Below are positions 35,798-47,705 of a stretch of 64,000 bases of DNA, piece after piece. The DNA is from Dioscorea cayenensis subsp. rotundata (Eukaryota; Streptophyta; Magnoliopsida; Dioscoreales; Dioscoreaceae). Both the position numbers and the translations under genes were made by a program. Positions within the stretch are counted from its first letter, which is position 1, and each line of letters begins with the position of its first letter. Where the stretch lies: positions 22,969,589 to 23,033,588 of the forward strand of contig NC_052486.1 in assembly GCF_009730915.1 (NCBI RefSeq), given 5' to 3'. A model generated the notes under the pieces. That model saw only the letters and a program-made list of their open reading frames with translations. It ran no database searches and was not told where the DNA came from.

Positions 35798-37262
35798 TGT
35801 TAAGTTTACTCAAAAACTCACTCAAAGATTAAGCACTCACACACAATCAAAACAAGATAAAGGAGACAAGCAAATTGGTAACCCAATTTGGCACAACCTT
35901 GCCTACATCTGGGGGGCCAGTCCCGGAGAAACAATCCACTAAAAGAGGTATAGGAACAAGGAGTACAACACTCACTCACTCTCTCAATACAAAGAATATC
36001 CTCTCAAGATTGCCCGACGGCCACACTCAACTCTCACCGAAGAGTCTCTCACTTGTTGGCACCATCCTAAATCTTTGAGCAGGATGTCTTATATGAGCGC
36101 ACCGAGCGTCTACAAAGTTACCTCTTTTAGAATTCTCCGCGAGCTTCCCTAACTTGGACACTTTCCAAAGTTAGATGTTGCAACACCCGATTACTAACAT
36201 GACCCACCTTATTGAACATGGTCGAGTTCTAGCCAAATGCATCCCGAATCTGCGACCTTGACCTCCCGGTTCCTTCGATCCGCCTCGTGGCGGTTGACTC
36301 GACCCGAGCCCTCACCTTTGCAGTTGCTTCCTTCCTCGCATCACTCGGAAGGTCTCCCTCTCCCGAGGGGACGTGCCCACCAAGGCACGCGCGACCATCC
36401 CTACCAAAGATAGCCACCCGAAGATCTCCCGATCTTCCTTTTCCAAACTTGGCCCCAAGTTTGGTCTTCCAAATGATCTTCTTTTGGCTCATGGAAATAT
36501 TGTTACTAAACTTGATCTTGTCTTCATCCAAGTTTAGCCTTAAATATCTTCAAACATGATCTTCAATCATCCATGCTTGGATCTTCAAATCTCTAATCAT
36601 ATCTTATGCAATCTTCAATCAATCTCCTCATATGACTAGTCTCCATGAATAGTTCCACCCATAGATAGCTCTTGGATCTTCCTTTAATATAGTAATGCTA
36701 AATATGGTCTTGATGATTTCCTTGGTATGTCTTTACCTTATTTAGTTTGTATCTTCAAATAGCTTCACACCAAACTAAATCTTTGTGTCTTCAAATAGCT
36801 TTATACCAAGTTTGACTTGTGTCTTCTAATAGCTTCACATGATCTTGAACTCTTGCCAATAATAGAATATTCCTCTCTTTTTAAATAGATCTTTCTAAAA
36901 AAGAGCTCTATCAAAGATATGAATTATCATCCCGGATTTTACCAATGATAGATAATCACATCAAAAATAAAACTTGCCTTTCTAGAAAAGATCATATAGT
37001 CTTGATGCACTTTCCAAAAATAATTTATCATCACATGATTATATTGAGAGAAATATATATTAAATAAAATCTTCGATCTTAATCAAATCTCCACCTTGAT
37101 CTCCATTTCTCTACCTTGATCTCCATGATAACATCCTTTGCCATATCATCATCTTAGTCATCTTTTCCTTTGATGAGACACCACATGCCACGTCATCATC
37201 CTCTTGCCATGTCACCACTTGGTTTGTCATATAATACCAATCCTACGTCATCAGACTTAACA
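35798..37262 (-). mobile_element. Solo LTR of a large retrotransposon family
   Basis: About 1465 bp bounded by the 8-bp inverted ends TGTTAAGT and ACTTAACA. A related sequence at 63531 starts TGTTACGT and shares long internal phrases (AGGAGACA, GTTACCCAGTTCGGCACAAC-like, CCACTAAAAGAGG-like), so the left boundary is supported by two copies. TATA-like sequences read on the minus strand, so the LTR probably lies in that orientation. No matching 5-bp TSD was found. It appears to sit within a LINE tail. The gag-pol part is absent; a Sire/Maximus-type copia origin is a guess from the style of the LTR. Confidence 0.6.
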
Positions 37263-37590
37263 AAAACAAAATCCACAAAAACAACAAAAATAAGTGCATA
37301 ACAAAAAACCACTCCCAGAGGAGAGAGAAAATTTCTAAAAGACTCACAAGACAACATCAGAAAAAATAACCCTGCACTAAGCCCATAACTCAGGGGCTAC
37401 TAAGCGCACACTCTTTCTGGGTTCTTCAAATTCCAAACTTTTGGTTTTTTTGACTGAGTAAACTGTCTCTTTCAATTTTTGTTTCTTCTAATCAGTAGCT
37501 GCACACACCAATGAATATAGTGTTTGTGGTTTTTGAAAAAGAATAAAACAAATATATATATATAATTGTTTTTTATTTTACACCAATAAG
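37263..37590. other. Continuation of interrupted LINE body, then TGD4 promoter
   Basis: 37263 to about 37420 reads on the minus strand like the body of the LINE tail at 35650-35797. The remainder to 37590 is the upstream region of TGD4 with a short (AT)n at 37552-37564. Confidence 0.4.
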
Positions 37591-37740
37591 AGGTGAGGTG
37601 GCATTTAAACTGCTTATAATAGCAAATCCTCTATCCTGCGCCCCAAGTGGGCCCTCTTCAAAACCTCCATTCGTAAAAACAAGGATAGCTTGGTTTCAGC
37701 CTTCAGGACGGGGAGATAAACCCCAGCGCGGCGCTGCAGC

Positions 37741-37768
37741 GAAGAAGAAGAAGAAGAAGAAGAAGAAG
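37741..37768. repeat. (GAA)n tract in the TGD4 leader
   Basis: About nine GAA/AAG units end four bases before the TGD4 start codon, so the repeat probably lies in the 5' UTR. Confidence 0.9.
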
Positions 37769-37772
37769 AGCA

Positions 37773-40509
37773 ATGGCTAATCTTGGGACTATCATGGACT
37801 CCGAGTTCTCGGACTTCCACCTTTCCTCTCCACAGGCCCTCGACGGCGTCGTCCGGTGCGTTCCCGGCGACCCAGCTCCTCCCGCCCTCGCCCGCGCCCC
37901 ACGCACTATTCGCCCGCAGCAGCTCTCTTTCCTCTCCCAGGCCTTGCCCTCTCGGGCTTATCCCCTCCTTGTCTCCCTTCCTCTCAGAAGGACCTTGGCT
38001 CCTTCTCCATCCAATCCTTCATCCATGGCCCCTCCTCCGACAACTGGTGCCGTCCTTCCTTCTCTTTAATTCTGTTTTTTGTGTGTGCCAATTTGGAGGT
38101 TGTTTTTCTCTAATGAAATGTTCGATTTTTATTATTTCTGATTATTCAAGGTGGTCAGCATTAACTTGGCAATTTCGTCCAATGAAATTGATATCAAGTA
38201 TTAAGAACGAATTCATAGTTGGTGATGAGCTAGAGTTTGCCTGCATTCAAAGATATAGCCAAGCACATTTTGGATAAATCTCTGTATGCGTTTGGGATTC
38301 TTCTCACAAATTTCTCCGACTCCTGATTCATCCTTGCTGTTTAATTTTGAAAAGCATGGCGACCGGAAGGCGCACCGTTCTAAAGCTGTGTTCATCCACA
38401 AAGTATAATTTTTATTTTTAATTTGAAGATCTCTTATATAGTTTTCTGCTGTTTTTGACGTATCCTTATGCTTGTTATGCTTGCTTGAGTGCAGCTTCCC
38501 AATCATGATATTACACTGGAAAGCTGCTAGTCCTGATTTGTTTCTGGGCAGCAATGGCATATATTGGGATGTTCCTAATTCAATATCACTAGATGTAGCA
38601 TCTCTAGTATCTAATTCTGGATTTAAGTACCGTTTTGGTTTGCATAGAAATGGTGGCTCGGCTGAAGCTCGTGATAGTTCCTTGTCGATTGACACACCCT
38701 TAGCTCTTTATGCCGGGAATGTGCGCAAAAGCTGCCTTTTCTTTTGAGAAGAGCAAAGACCTTTGGAGAGAAAGGGAGAAAAAGTCTTCCAAATCAAGAA
38801 GGGAGAATGTGCCTATCCCGCTGCCGTCGTATGATATCCGCCTCAAAGAACCCCATGCTGCAGTTTCTGGAATAATCGGTAACTACATTGCCTCGTCATC
38901 TTATTGACCATGGGAATTACAATTATTTATTTGGCCATACTTTAAGTTCGCATTTTATTCGTTTGTAAATTATAGTTAAGGCTGAAGGTTGTGGATGTTG
39001 ATGAAAAACACTCTAACCTGACAAAAGCATAATACCATGCATCCAGGGAATGCATTGTGAATAAACACTTTCCCATTGTACAACCTTTCCAATGCCATTG
39101 TCTGCATACTTTAGAACGTTGTTGATCATTTGTTCTTAATGGTGGTTCAACTATATTTGAACTGTCTTTGTTTGGAAAATTTTGAGTTGATTAGCTTACT
39201 AATATATAGGCTGCTTCTAGCATCTATCCTACAATATAAATCTTGAAGGGGAATTTATTCTGATGTCTTATTGACTTTTTTCTTTTCTTTTTTAACCATA
39301 ATGCAAAGCAATTTCTGTTTCATCTGTTTGGTATTATTCGGTTTTTAATGTTATGCAGTAGCATATACCTTACTTTATTTTATCTTTTTATGTTTTATCT
39401 TGTGACTTAAATATTTCTGAATTATCACAACAAATGTGCATCCATCTGAAGTCAATACTATGTACATAGAAATAATGTGCTATAATTTCCTGGCAATGAT
39501 TAGTTCAATTGGTTTATACTCTGGCATGATATGAGGGATTTAAGTCTCCTTTTCCTTTATTCAGAGTTCTCATCTCAATATTTATGTCTTACTGTGCCTT
39601 TCGTTAGCATCTTACAATTTAGCATTCACAAAATGCCTGATGGAACTGCATTACATTATAATCTCTGATTCTAACCTCTTGAGTTTTATTCCATTTATAA
39701 AACTTATTAGGTGCTGCATGTGCGACTTGGTTTGGAGGAAACAAGAGCTTGAATGGCACTTCAAAAGTTCAGTCATTATCTGCAGACTTATTTAGCTCAA
39801 TATCTTATACACTTCAGCATGGAAAGTTTAAAGATGATTTTAATGATCTTACAAGAATAGATGCTCGCCTAGATATTCGTTCTGCTAAAGCATTTATTAG
39901 CGAAGTTGGTCATCTGGCGTATGGCATCTTCAAAGGCCCAGCTGATAGGGAAGTGAACCCTCTTGCTGCCCCACAGCTTAATTTGATCTTTCAGCAGCAG
40001 GTATTTGGTCATCTGCACTCTTCTGACATGTTAATATTTTGAGACTCGGCTTTACTTTGGAACTAAAGCATGGCTCCCTTTGCGCAAAAAAATGACTACA
40101 AGTGATATAATTTGCATTTAATGTTAATTTTTTCATCAATAACTTGTTATTGTATCTAGATTCCCTTAATGGAAGCAATTTTCTTGTAAAATATAAAGGG
40201 CTCAAAAACGTGTTGGACCATTGTGGATAGCACTTACATTGGTTTATGTAATTTTTTCCGAGTAGTTCAAACTTATTTCTGATTGATTTTACATTTGGGC
40301 CACCTTTCGTTTCACAGGTGGCTGGCCCTATAGTCTTCCGTGTTGATTCCAGGGTTTCACTCACGCATGGTAAGCAGAAACCTCAAGTAGAGGATATTAT
40401 GTACGGGCTTAGTTACTCTTTCAGGCTGCTGCAATCTGGAAAAGTCTTGGCCTGGTATTCTCCCAAAAGGAAAGAGGCAATGGTTGAGTTGCGCTTTTTT
40501 GAGTTTTAG
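37773..40509 (+). CDS. TGD4: TRIGALACTOSYLDIACYLGLYCEROL 4 (TGD4), chloroplast outer envelope lipid transfer protein; six +1 shifts
   Basis: Exons 37773-38046, 38151-38402, 38495-38878, 39711-40000 and 40318-40509 (1392 nt, about 461 residues after allowing for extra bases). TGD4 is a beta-barrel-like outer envelope protein that binds phosphatidic acid and supplies ER lipid to the TGD1-3 importer for galactolipid synthesis. Family landmarks: MANLGTIMDSEF, RPQQLSFLSQALP-like, QKDLGSFSIQSF, QFRPMKLISSIKNEF, DVASLVSNSGFKYRFGLHRN, MPGMCAKAAFSFE, YDIRLKEPHAAVSGIIG, the long exon 4 (SADLFSSISYTLQHGKFKDD, DARLDIRSAKAF) and the end EAMVELRFFEF. Exons 4 and 5 are clean. Exons 1-3 each need two single-base corrections, near 37945, 37982, 38250, 38320, 38523 and 38711, every one an extra base in a run of C, T or A. 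No stop, deletion or splice defect otherwise. Consensus error or a very young pseudogene. Confidence 0.85.
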
Positions 40510-41940
40510 GCTCACAAAAGCATGAAATCCACCAGCAACATCTACCTTTTTTTTTTGCTCACTTGGTATTCTGTTTTTTCAGTATGCTCATTTGTAAAAT
40601 CTGTTGGACAGCTAATGAACTGTTCTTAACCTGAGAAGCTGATTCGTGAAAATCTAAATTGAATCTCTGCTTTTGATAAATTTCTGTGTATGTTGATACA
40701 CTTTAGGTTCATTCAAATATCCCTCATGGAGATCCAAATCAGGGACGTGATGCACTTGGATATGTGAAGTTGATGGCCTTCTTGGTAAGCTGTTGGTCAT
40801 ATAATAATTGGTAAGGTTTTTTAAAACACCTGATTTCGGTTTAGTCTGAATTCAAAAAAACAGCTGTAGAGCTGTGTACATCATTTGCTCTAGGTGCCAG
40901 GCCTTGTCACATTCAACACTTTTCTTGTAGTACTGGGAACACTGGGAATACCAGAAGGACACCATTGCTCAGCGATCTTTACAAGCTTCTTGATCAGTTG
41001 CTAAACTTCTATGCTTGCTCGTCTATTCAGGTGCCGTTTTTACGTCTTCTTTGTCTTCTTAATCTGACTTCTTTTTCAAACTGCATATAGTGACTGTTTG
41101 ATATTGTTAGCAACCACCATGCGAATGCAACTAGACGATAATGCTATCAATATTAATGCTTTATGGGCTGCATGACAAGACATGCCCTTCCAAATATCAC
41201 TAACTGAAATGATTTCATTTTAGCATCATCTTATCCTGTAGAAAAATAAAGTCACTAACCATCTTCCAAGTGGCTACTATAATTCATCATGTCAATCATG
41301 AATTATATTTTTTAGTTTTGAAGGTTCTGGACCATTTTTCTGTGCAAAAATAATAATATCTTTCTCATTGTGTCTGTCACTACCTATCACTTCAGTTATC
41401 CTCTCAAAAAGCTAAACCCACTACAACTTGTTATTATATATTTCTTTCTTGGATAACTATCGTCATTGTCTTCTCAAATATGGAAGCCTTTTCTTTTTTA
41501 TGCTGTAATCATTTATAACAAAAGCATGCATAGTTGATAGCATGCTTATCCATGCACTGAAGGCAATGCTTGATCATTTTATTTTTAATTGTCTATTTCA
41601 TGATAGCTCATATCTATGCCATCTATCAGAATTAAACTGTTTTTACTCCTTCTGCATGAAGTATTATTTTAGTATCTAGAAATTCTAAATCCTATCATTT
41701 GCCTGATATCTTTTAATATAGAATGAGCTGCAACACTCTTTTTTTATGCCATATAATTTAAAAAAGACAAAAGAAGAAAGCTTGCAAACATCTGCGTTTG
41801 TTATTTAAAAAAGAAAAAATGTTTCATAGCATCTCTGAGAATTTCAGTCATTTTATAGAACAATAGTAGAAGTTAATAGAAGTTAAGCCATTATAGCATT
41901 ATTAGTACAAACACCAACATTTTGAAGATACAAATACATC
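40510..41940. other. TGD4 3' UTR and convergent spacer
   Basis: AT-rich. Short open stretches near 40710-40790 and 40890-41030 are bounded by GT/AG-like dinucleotides but match nothing I recognise; they follow the TGD4 stop and are probably 3' UTR or chance. No repeat ends seen. Confidence 0.4.
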
Positions 41941-42486
41941 TCAGTTATGTTTCAGAAGGTCTAGTATGGTCATAGCAACAGTAGACAACCCTATAGCTTC
42001 TGTATTCTCTTGAGTTAAGGGTGATTTCTTCCTTGCCTCTATGAATCCCTGCTCACAACTTTTAGCTTGACTGATGGCCATCGTAAGGCAGTTCTTTGCC
42101 ACCTCATCCTGCCTACTATTTATATTGTCAACAGCATCAGCTAGAGTGAATAGCATTTTATTGTACAGGGCCTTGCAATGTTGCAAGCCTGAAACAGTGG
42201 CTGAGTCCACTGGTTTCTTCTGGAGAAGAGACTGGATTGTGCTCTGACCATTGTAGGCTGCGTCAATTGCCAAGGTGCCAGCGATGTTAGCGAGGCCGCG
42301 CTCGTCAACGTCTCCACTCCATGGGTGCCTTAGAAAGTGTGTGACACAGAAGTCATAGTTCACAGCCCGGTTCCTCGCTGCTGCCGCCTTGCATGTCCCC
42401 TCGACAGAGGCAACATCAGCGGTTAAGTGTCGTTGGAGGATGCTTGATAGCAAGATGCAGAGAATGGAGCAGTAGATTAGCTTCAT
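41941..42486 (-). CDS. Plant invertase/pectin methylesterase inhibitor (PMEI) domain protein
   Basis: Single exon, 181 residues. These secreted four-helix proteins bind and inhibit cell-wall/vacuolar invertase or pectin methylesterase in the apoplast. A signal peptide is visible (MKLIYCSILCILLSSILQ). The mature part begins near VEGTCKAAAARNRAVNYDFC, whose two Cys form the first family disulphide; HCKALYNKMLFTLADAVD and KNCLTMAISQAKSCEQGF supply the helical core and the second Cys pair. It ends LSTVAMTILDLL. The ATG at 42486 is the first in frame, directly before the signal peptide, and lies about 70 bp downstream of a TATA box, as expected. Divergent from typical PMEIs, so which enzyme it inhibits cannot be said. 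No frame defects. Confidence 0.88.
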   Translation of the reverse strand: MKLIYCSILCILLSSILQRHLTADVASVEGTCKAAAARNRAVNYDFCVTHFLRHPWSGDVDERGLANIAGTLAIDAAYNGQSTIQSLLQKKPVDSATVSGLQHCKALYNKMLFTLADAVDNINSRQDEVAKNCLTMAISQAKSCEQGFIEARKKSPLTQENTEAIGLSTVAMTILDLLKHN

Positions 42487-42552
42487 TGATGCTTTCTTTC
42501 TGTTTTCCTTCACAACTTTCTTCTTTGTGGTTTTGTCCAAAGACCAGTAGTG

Positions 42553-42560
42553 CTTATATA
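42553..42560 (-). promoter_or_regulatory. TATA box of the PMEI gene
   Basis: CTATATAAG on the minus strand about 70 bp upstream of the PMEI ATG. A start of transcription near 42525 would leave a leader of roughly 40 nt. Confidence 0.6.
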
Positions 42561-42569
42561 GGAAGTTTG

Positions 42570-45500
42570 TTGAGTTAGAGTTAGAGGGAATTAATTAAAT
42601 TATATATTTAACTTTCTTTTAGTTTTAGTTTATTATTTTGTAGGCTGATGAGTCATGCATTTGTTTCACTACTTACAGTGTGGTTCAGTTTGCAGATATT
42701 TTTATATCTGCACTGCCATTGTCTTAATTCATGCCAATTTAGGACACATTTAAAGTGTTTTAGCTGATAAAGAAAACCATGTGCCACTGCCCATAGACTA
42801 TGATCAAGAGATTTATTATAAAAAAAAAAAATTTGTTTTTGGCTTTACATAGGAAACTTTGGTTTGCAATGGTATTTCAATTTTTCTGATAGTGATTAAA
42901 GGAAGAGTAACTTAGACATCACAATGGAGTCAAATATATAGCTTTAAGTTCCATGTGTAGAACCTTTAAAATGCATACGTGTGTATCTGTCTTTTATGTA
43001 CTCTTCTGTTTGTGGTTGTCTCTTTTTACATTTTTGTTGCAGGGCTAAATAAAAATTGAAAGTGATGGGATTATTAATTAATAAATTAAATATAACAATT
43101 GTATTAATTCCATGTTGAAAGTATAACACAAGTGTAGAAATTTAGAATTCTGAAAATGTAAACTTTGTAAATTATAATGTTTAGAAAAATTAATAATTAA
43201 CACTGAACTGCCAAAATGAATTATCTTCTGACAAATAAATAAATTGAAATTGATGTTGAGCATAAAATAGAAATTATCAAAATAAAATCATTTCGTTTTA
43301 TTAATTATTTTTTTAAGAAAAATAAATTAATTAAATCTCATTTGATATTGATAAAAGTTTTATTTAAGCAACTATAAGATAGTATACTTATCACTCTCTG
43401 GTTTGTTTTGACAATTTAACTAGTTGATTAAAATTTTTAAAGAAGAAAATTAAACAAAAATAATTAACTAAGAAAAAAATTATAATCTATCAAAAAATGA
43501 TTAATTACCTTATAATAGATCATTAAAAAAAGAAATAAAAAACCAATATACCATTGTTTATGAGTTTATACATTTTGAATATGAAGTTTATGGAAAAAAA
43601 AAAAGAATGATGTAGATACTAAATTCTTGCAACTTATTTAAAGAACTTAGAAGGTAAATATACCATTGTTTTTATTTTAATGATCAAATCTTTGAAAAAG
43701 AAAACTAATAAGATAATCTTCGAATATTCTGTGTTTTTTTGGGGTAACTCTGGGGCAACTTCACAATCAATCATAGCATTTGATGTTTATCAAACATATC
43801 TCAATAAGTTTTGTTTATGGCAATTGAAGGAAACTAAGAGCTAAAGGGATTTAGTTCTAGCCCATATAGTAGGACAAAAATAGGCTTGAATGTTGGTTGC
43901 ACAGCTTCTTGGTTTTAGTATGCCTTTATTTATTTTATTTATTTATTATTATTATTTTTTTATATGGACGTATTATTATTTTTTTGACAAGAGAACTATA
44001 ACTAGCTGGGGACGCATCTATGAAGTTTTCTAAAGTAGTAGAGACAGTGGTGTCCACGCATGATTTTATGTGTTGTGTCATCCGCATCTACATCTACCAT
44101 CTCACATCTCACGAAACATGGATGTATAAAGGATGAGAATCAAATCTCACTCAAACGAAAAGTTTTCTATCACTACTATGATACTCAAATGTACTTTGTT
44201 TTCTGATCTGCCGCAACTACTTGAATTTTATAAAACTTTCAATCTCATTTTGCATGTTATTCTTTGTCAGCAGAAAGGATAGACAATTGTGGTTAACCAG
44301 GCACATGGCGGCCCAACAACGTCCATTACGAAAGCCCATTAACAGCTATTGTCTAGTACGGCCCATTAAGTCCCAATAAACCTCACATGGCCGCCAGAAA
44401 AAGGCATCCCACAAAAAAACATAAATAAATAAATAAATAAATAAATCGTGAACTTCAAATGGCTCTGCAAAATAAAATGACAACGAGGAGAAATACAACG
44501 GAAAATGGCTTCGCGAGTAATCAAAAACTAGAAAACCATAAAATGGCCGTTTAAAAGGCAAACATATGACCTTTAGTTGAAGGAAGATTAGCTATAGCTG
44601 AAAATTTTACTATTTTTTATATTGCTAACTCAGTCTAGACACATATAGTGTTAAAAAAAGAAGACATTAATGACCACGTGGTCTATTGGTAGTGATTGTG
44701 TGCGGGTGGTCTCAGCGCCCATGTATGCACGGACCCAGCTCCCACTTGCTTTGTTGAGACTTGTTCACATTCCTACCTTTCTTAGTTGCTATCCCGTTCA
44801 TCTTAGCAAAAGGAAAACAACTCTGTATTTGAGATTACACTCCATTGAAATAATTAACTAGCAAATGATATATAAAGTCAGCTTATTTATAAAACAAAGT
44901 TTTAATTAGATATGTGGGTAACATATTTACTGTAGAAGAGATGACCAACCTATGGCCAATATATATCCAAAATCTGAAGAAATTTTCATTTGAAGGTTTT
45001 GTTTGGTTGGTAAGTTGAGTTTAAGGGAATCTTTTTTTTTAATAATTAGCTTTAATTTGTGGGTTTGAGTTGAACTCCATATCACGGAGGAGAAAATGAT
45101 GTTAAAATATTCTAGAACTTGAGTTATTGGTTTATCTTAGATTGAACATAATGGTACATGTATACTAAATCATGAATAGTCCTTGGTCAACAACTGCTTC
45201 TGCAAACTTGAGAATCAAAGGACAGTTAAACACTCAAATTATAAAGTTAAATTAAATATCTGTCTCCGGCTTTGTTCACTGAAGTAATACATATCAAGTC
45301 AAGTAGAGATTAATAGTACTGATAATTCGAATACATTTTTAATGCTGTATATATATATATATGTTGGTAGACATTTTTATTCCATGACACACTTTCCAAC
45401 GTGTTATTTCTGATTTGGAGTAGGTCGGAGAGTGAGGTTGGTGTTGATCTTCTTCTTGAAGGAGTTTTGCTAGTTGATCTTCTTCCGCTGATCGAGGTAG

Positions 45501-46350
45501 CGAAGGCCGCGCATGCGTTGCAGAAAATCTGTGTCAGGTTTTGTTTCAATCAGCGAATTAACATTTTGAAGATAGAACAAGAATTAAGTCAAATTACAAA
45601 GACAAGAAGTATTAGTTTTAATGCTTAGCATTGTTTGCTTGTTCAGAAAGAAAATTAAAGAGGATTGTTAACTAGTTCAAAAGTATAATCACATGGAGTT
45701 AAAAAGAAAATGCTTTATAATGATCTCTTAATTAATTTGTCTGTCGGATCTCTACAAAACCATGCAAATTAAGTCTTCAAATGGGTGTCCCACTTATATA
45801 TAATAATAATAGTAATAATATATTTGTCTTCCAAAACATTGTACTCATCATGACCTTTTGAGGATTATTATTATCATATCAAATTCCCAAATTTCAAAAA
45901 AATAAATAAAATAAAATAAAAATAAAAATAATAATAATTTATTATATCATTCACACAATATATGTTGTTACATCAATAACCCTTCAAACAAGAGAAATGC
46001 TATTCTCACCAAATATTAATGAATGGGCCGAATTCATACACCGAACGACGTGGATACCTACGTGGAATCCACGTCAACCCATTTCTCTCTATAAATTCTT
46101 TACCAGCCTAGCAGTAATTAACCAGTACTGTGACATATAGGCAAACAAGACAAGGTTGAAAGATCAATGCAGCCACTGTGGACCAATAGCTGTATATGTT
46201 GCTACATATATATTTATTAATTATTTAGTGTTCCACATGCACGGTGTAATCAAATTAAGGTCACTCTGCATGACACTACTGTCAAGCATGTTGTTCCGGA
46301 TTTGGAGCTGTTGGCGGTCAAAAGAGTGAGCCTGACTCTGTTGATCTCCT
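42570..46350. other. Long AT-rich intergenic region
   Basis: No convincing gene. (AAAT)n at about 44423-44446. A cluster of GCCCA motifs (site II-like) at 44310-44370 is not attached to a gene I can see. A small segment at 44672-44820 has an A-box-like phrase (TGGTCTATTGG) on the plus strand but no B box or TSD. Two related segments lie at about 45370-45470 and 46265-46350. Confidence 0.4.
45370..45540 (-). other. Possible exon-like segment with a diverged second copy
   Basis: Minus-strand reading gives FCNACAAFATSISGRRSTSK and onward to LSDLLQIRNNTLESVS, locally GC-richer than its surroundings. A related sequence occurs on the same strand at 46265-46350, sharing CTCACTCT, GACC, CCAAATC and GTGTCATG in order. 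I do not recognise the family. Could be the remnant of a duplicated small gene. Confidence 0.3.
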
Positions 46351-46355
46351 GCTTG

Positions 46356-46393
46356 TCTTTGATGTTCTTATATATATATAAGAACATCAAAGA
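46356..46393. repeat. 38-bp perfect palindrome
   Basis: TCTTTGATGTTCTTATATA is followed immediately by its exact reverse complement, with no spacer. It could extrude as a cruciform or be a palindromic stem in RNA. Located just downstream of the diverged exon-like copy at 46265-46350. Confidence 0.95.
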
Positions 46394-46705
46394 ATAGCTG
46401 GGAAACCTGTGAAATTAAAATGATGGTAGTGCAACAAACCTAAGTGCAATTAATATATATATATATATATATATCAATATCTATGTACGGTACCTGAGGG
46501 CCTTTAGGACCAGTCCTCCACCAACTGAGGAGCTAGTTTGAGTGGCATGGCACAAAATAGCAATTCTTTACAGCCATACGACTTATGTAGTCCTTCTCCA
46601 CCAACTGCTCAGAAGGCTGCTGCTCCATCTCCTTCTTTCTCTGTGTTTCTTGAGCTCTCTATCTGCAGAGATTTTTGGCCAGAGGAGTAAATATATAGAG
46701 ATTAG

Positions 46706-47705
46706 NNNNNNNNNNNNNNNNNNNNNNNNNNNNNNNNNNNNNNNNNNNNNNNNNNNNNNNNNNNNNNNNNNNNNNNNNNNNNNNNNNNNNNNNNNNNNNN
46801 NNNNNNNNNNNNNNNNNNNNNNNNNNNNNNNNNNNNNNNNNNNNNNNNNNNNNNNNNNNNNNNNNNNNNNNNNNNNNNNNNNNNNNNNNNNNNNNNNNNN
46901 NNNNNNNNNNNNNNNNNNNNNNNNNNNNNNNNNNNNNNNNNNNNNNNNNNNNNNNNNNNNNNNNNNNNNNNNNNNNNNNNNNNNNNNNNNNNNNNNNNNN
47001 NNNNNNNNNNNNNNNNNNNNNNNNNNNNNNNNNNNNNNNNNNNNNNNNNNNNNNNNNNNNNNNNNNNNNNNNNNNNNNNNNNNNNNNNNNNNNNNNNNNN
47101 NNNNNNNNNNNNNNNNNNNNNNNNNNNNNNNNNNNNNNNNNNNNNNNNNNNNNNNNNNNNNNNNNNNNNNNNNNNNNNNNNNNNNNNNNNNNNNNNNNNN
47201 NNNNNNNNNNNNNNNNNNNNNNNNNNNNNNNNNNNNNNNNNNNNNNNNNNNNNNNNNNNNNNNNNNNNNNNNNNNNNNNNNNNNNNNNNNNNNNNNNNNN
47301 NNNNNNNNNNNNNNNNNNNNNNNNNNNNNNNNNNNNNNNNNNNNNNNNNNNNNNNNNNNNNNNNNNNNNNNNNNNNNNNNNNNNNNNNNNNNNNNNNNNN
47401 NNNNNNNNNNNNNNNNNNNNNNNNNNNNNNNNNNNNNNNNNNNNNNNNNNNNNNNNNNNNNNNNNNNNNNNNNNNNNNNNNNNNNNNNNNNNNNNNNNNN
47501 NNNNNNNNNNNNNNNNNNNNNNNNNNNNNNNNNNNNNNNNNNNNNNNNNNNNNNNNNNNNNNNNNNNNNNNNNNNNNNNNNNNNNNNNNNNNNNNNNNNN
47601 NNNNNNNNNNNNNNNNNNNNNNNNNNNNNNNNNNNNNNNNNNNNNNNNNNNNNNNNNNNNNNNNNNNNNNNNNNNNNNNNNNNNNNNNNNNNNNNNNNNN
47701 NNNNN
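46706..47705. other. Assembly gap, exactly 1000 N
   Basis: A run of precisely 1000 N, a size normally used as a placeholder, so the true distance is unknown. Sequence on its right is a long LTR-like repeat, a plausible cause of the gap. Confidence 0.98.

Noticed and set aside
36229-36559. Overlapping frames of about 100 codons on both strands
   Set aside because: Locally GC-rich part of the solo LTR; no known domain and not conserved in the second LTR copy as far as visible.
40710-41030. Exon-like stretches downstream of the TGD4 stop
   Set aside because: TGD4 already ends with the family C-terminus (ELRFFEF); the stretches match nothing recognised and are probably 3' UTR.
42487-42540. Upstream extension of the PMEI protein
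   Set aside because: The extension begins with TTG, has no ATG, and lies at or before the expected transcription start given the TATA box at 42553-42560.
44670-44820. Possible tRNA gene or SINE (A-box-like TGGTCTATTGG)
   Set aside because: No B box, no cloverleaf stems and no TSD.
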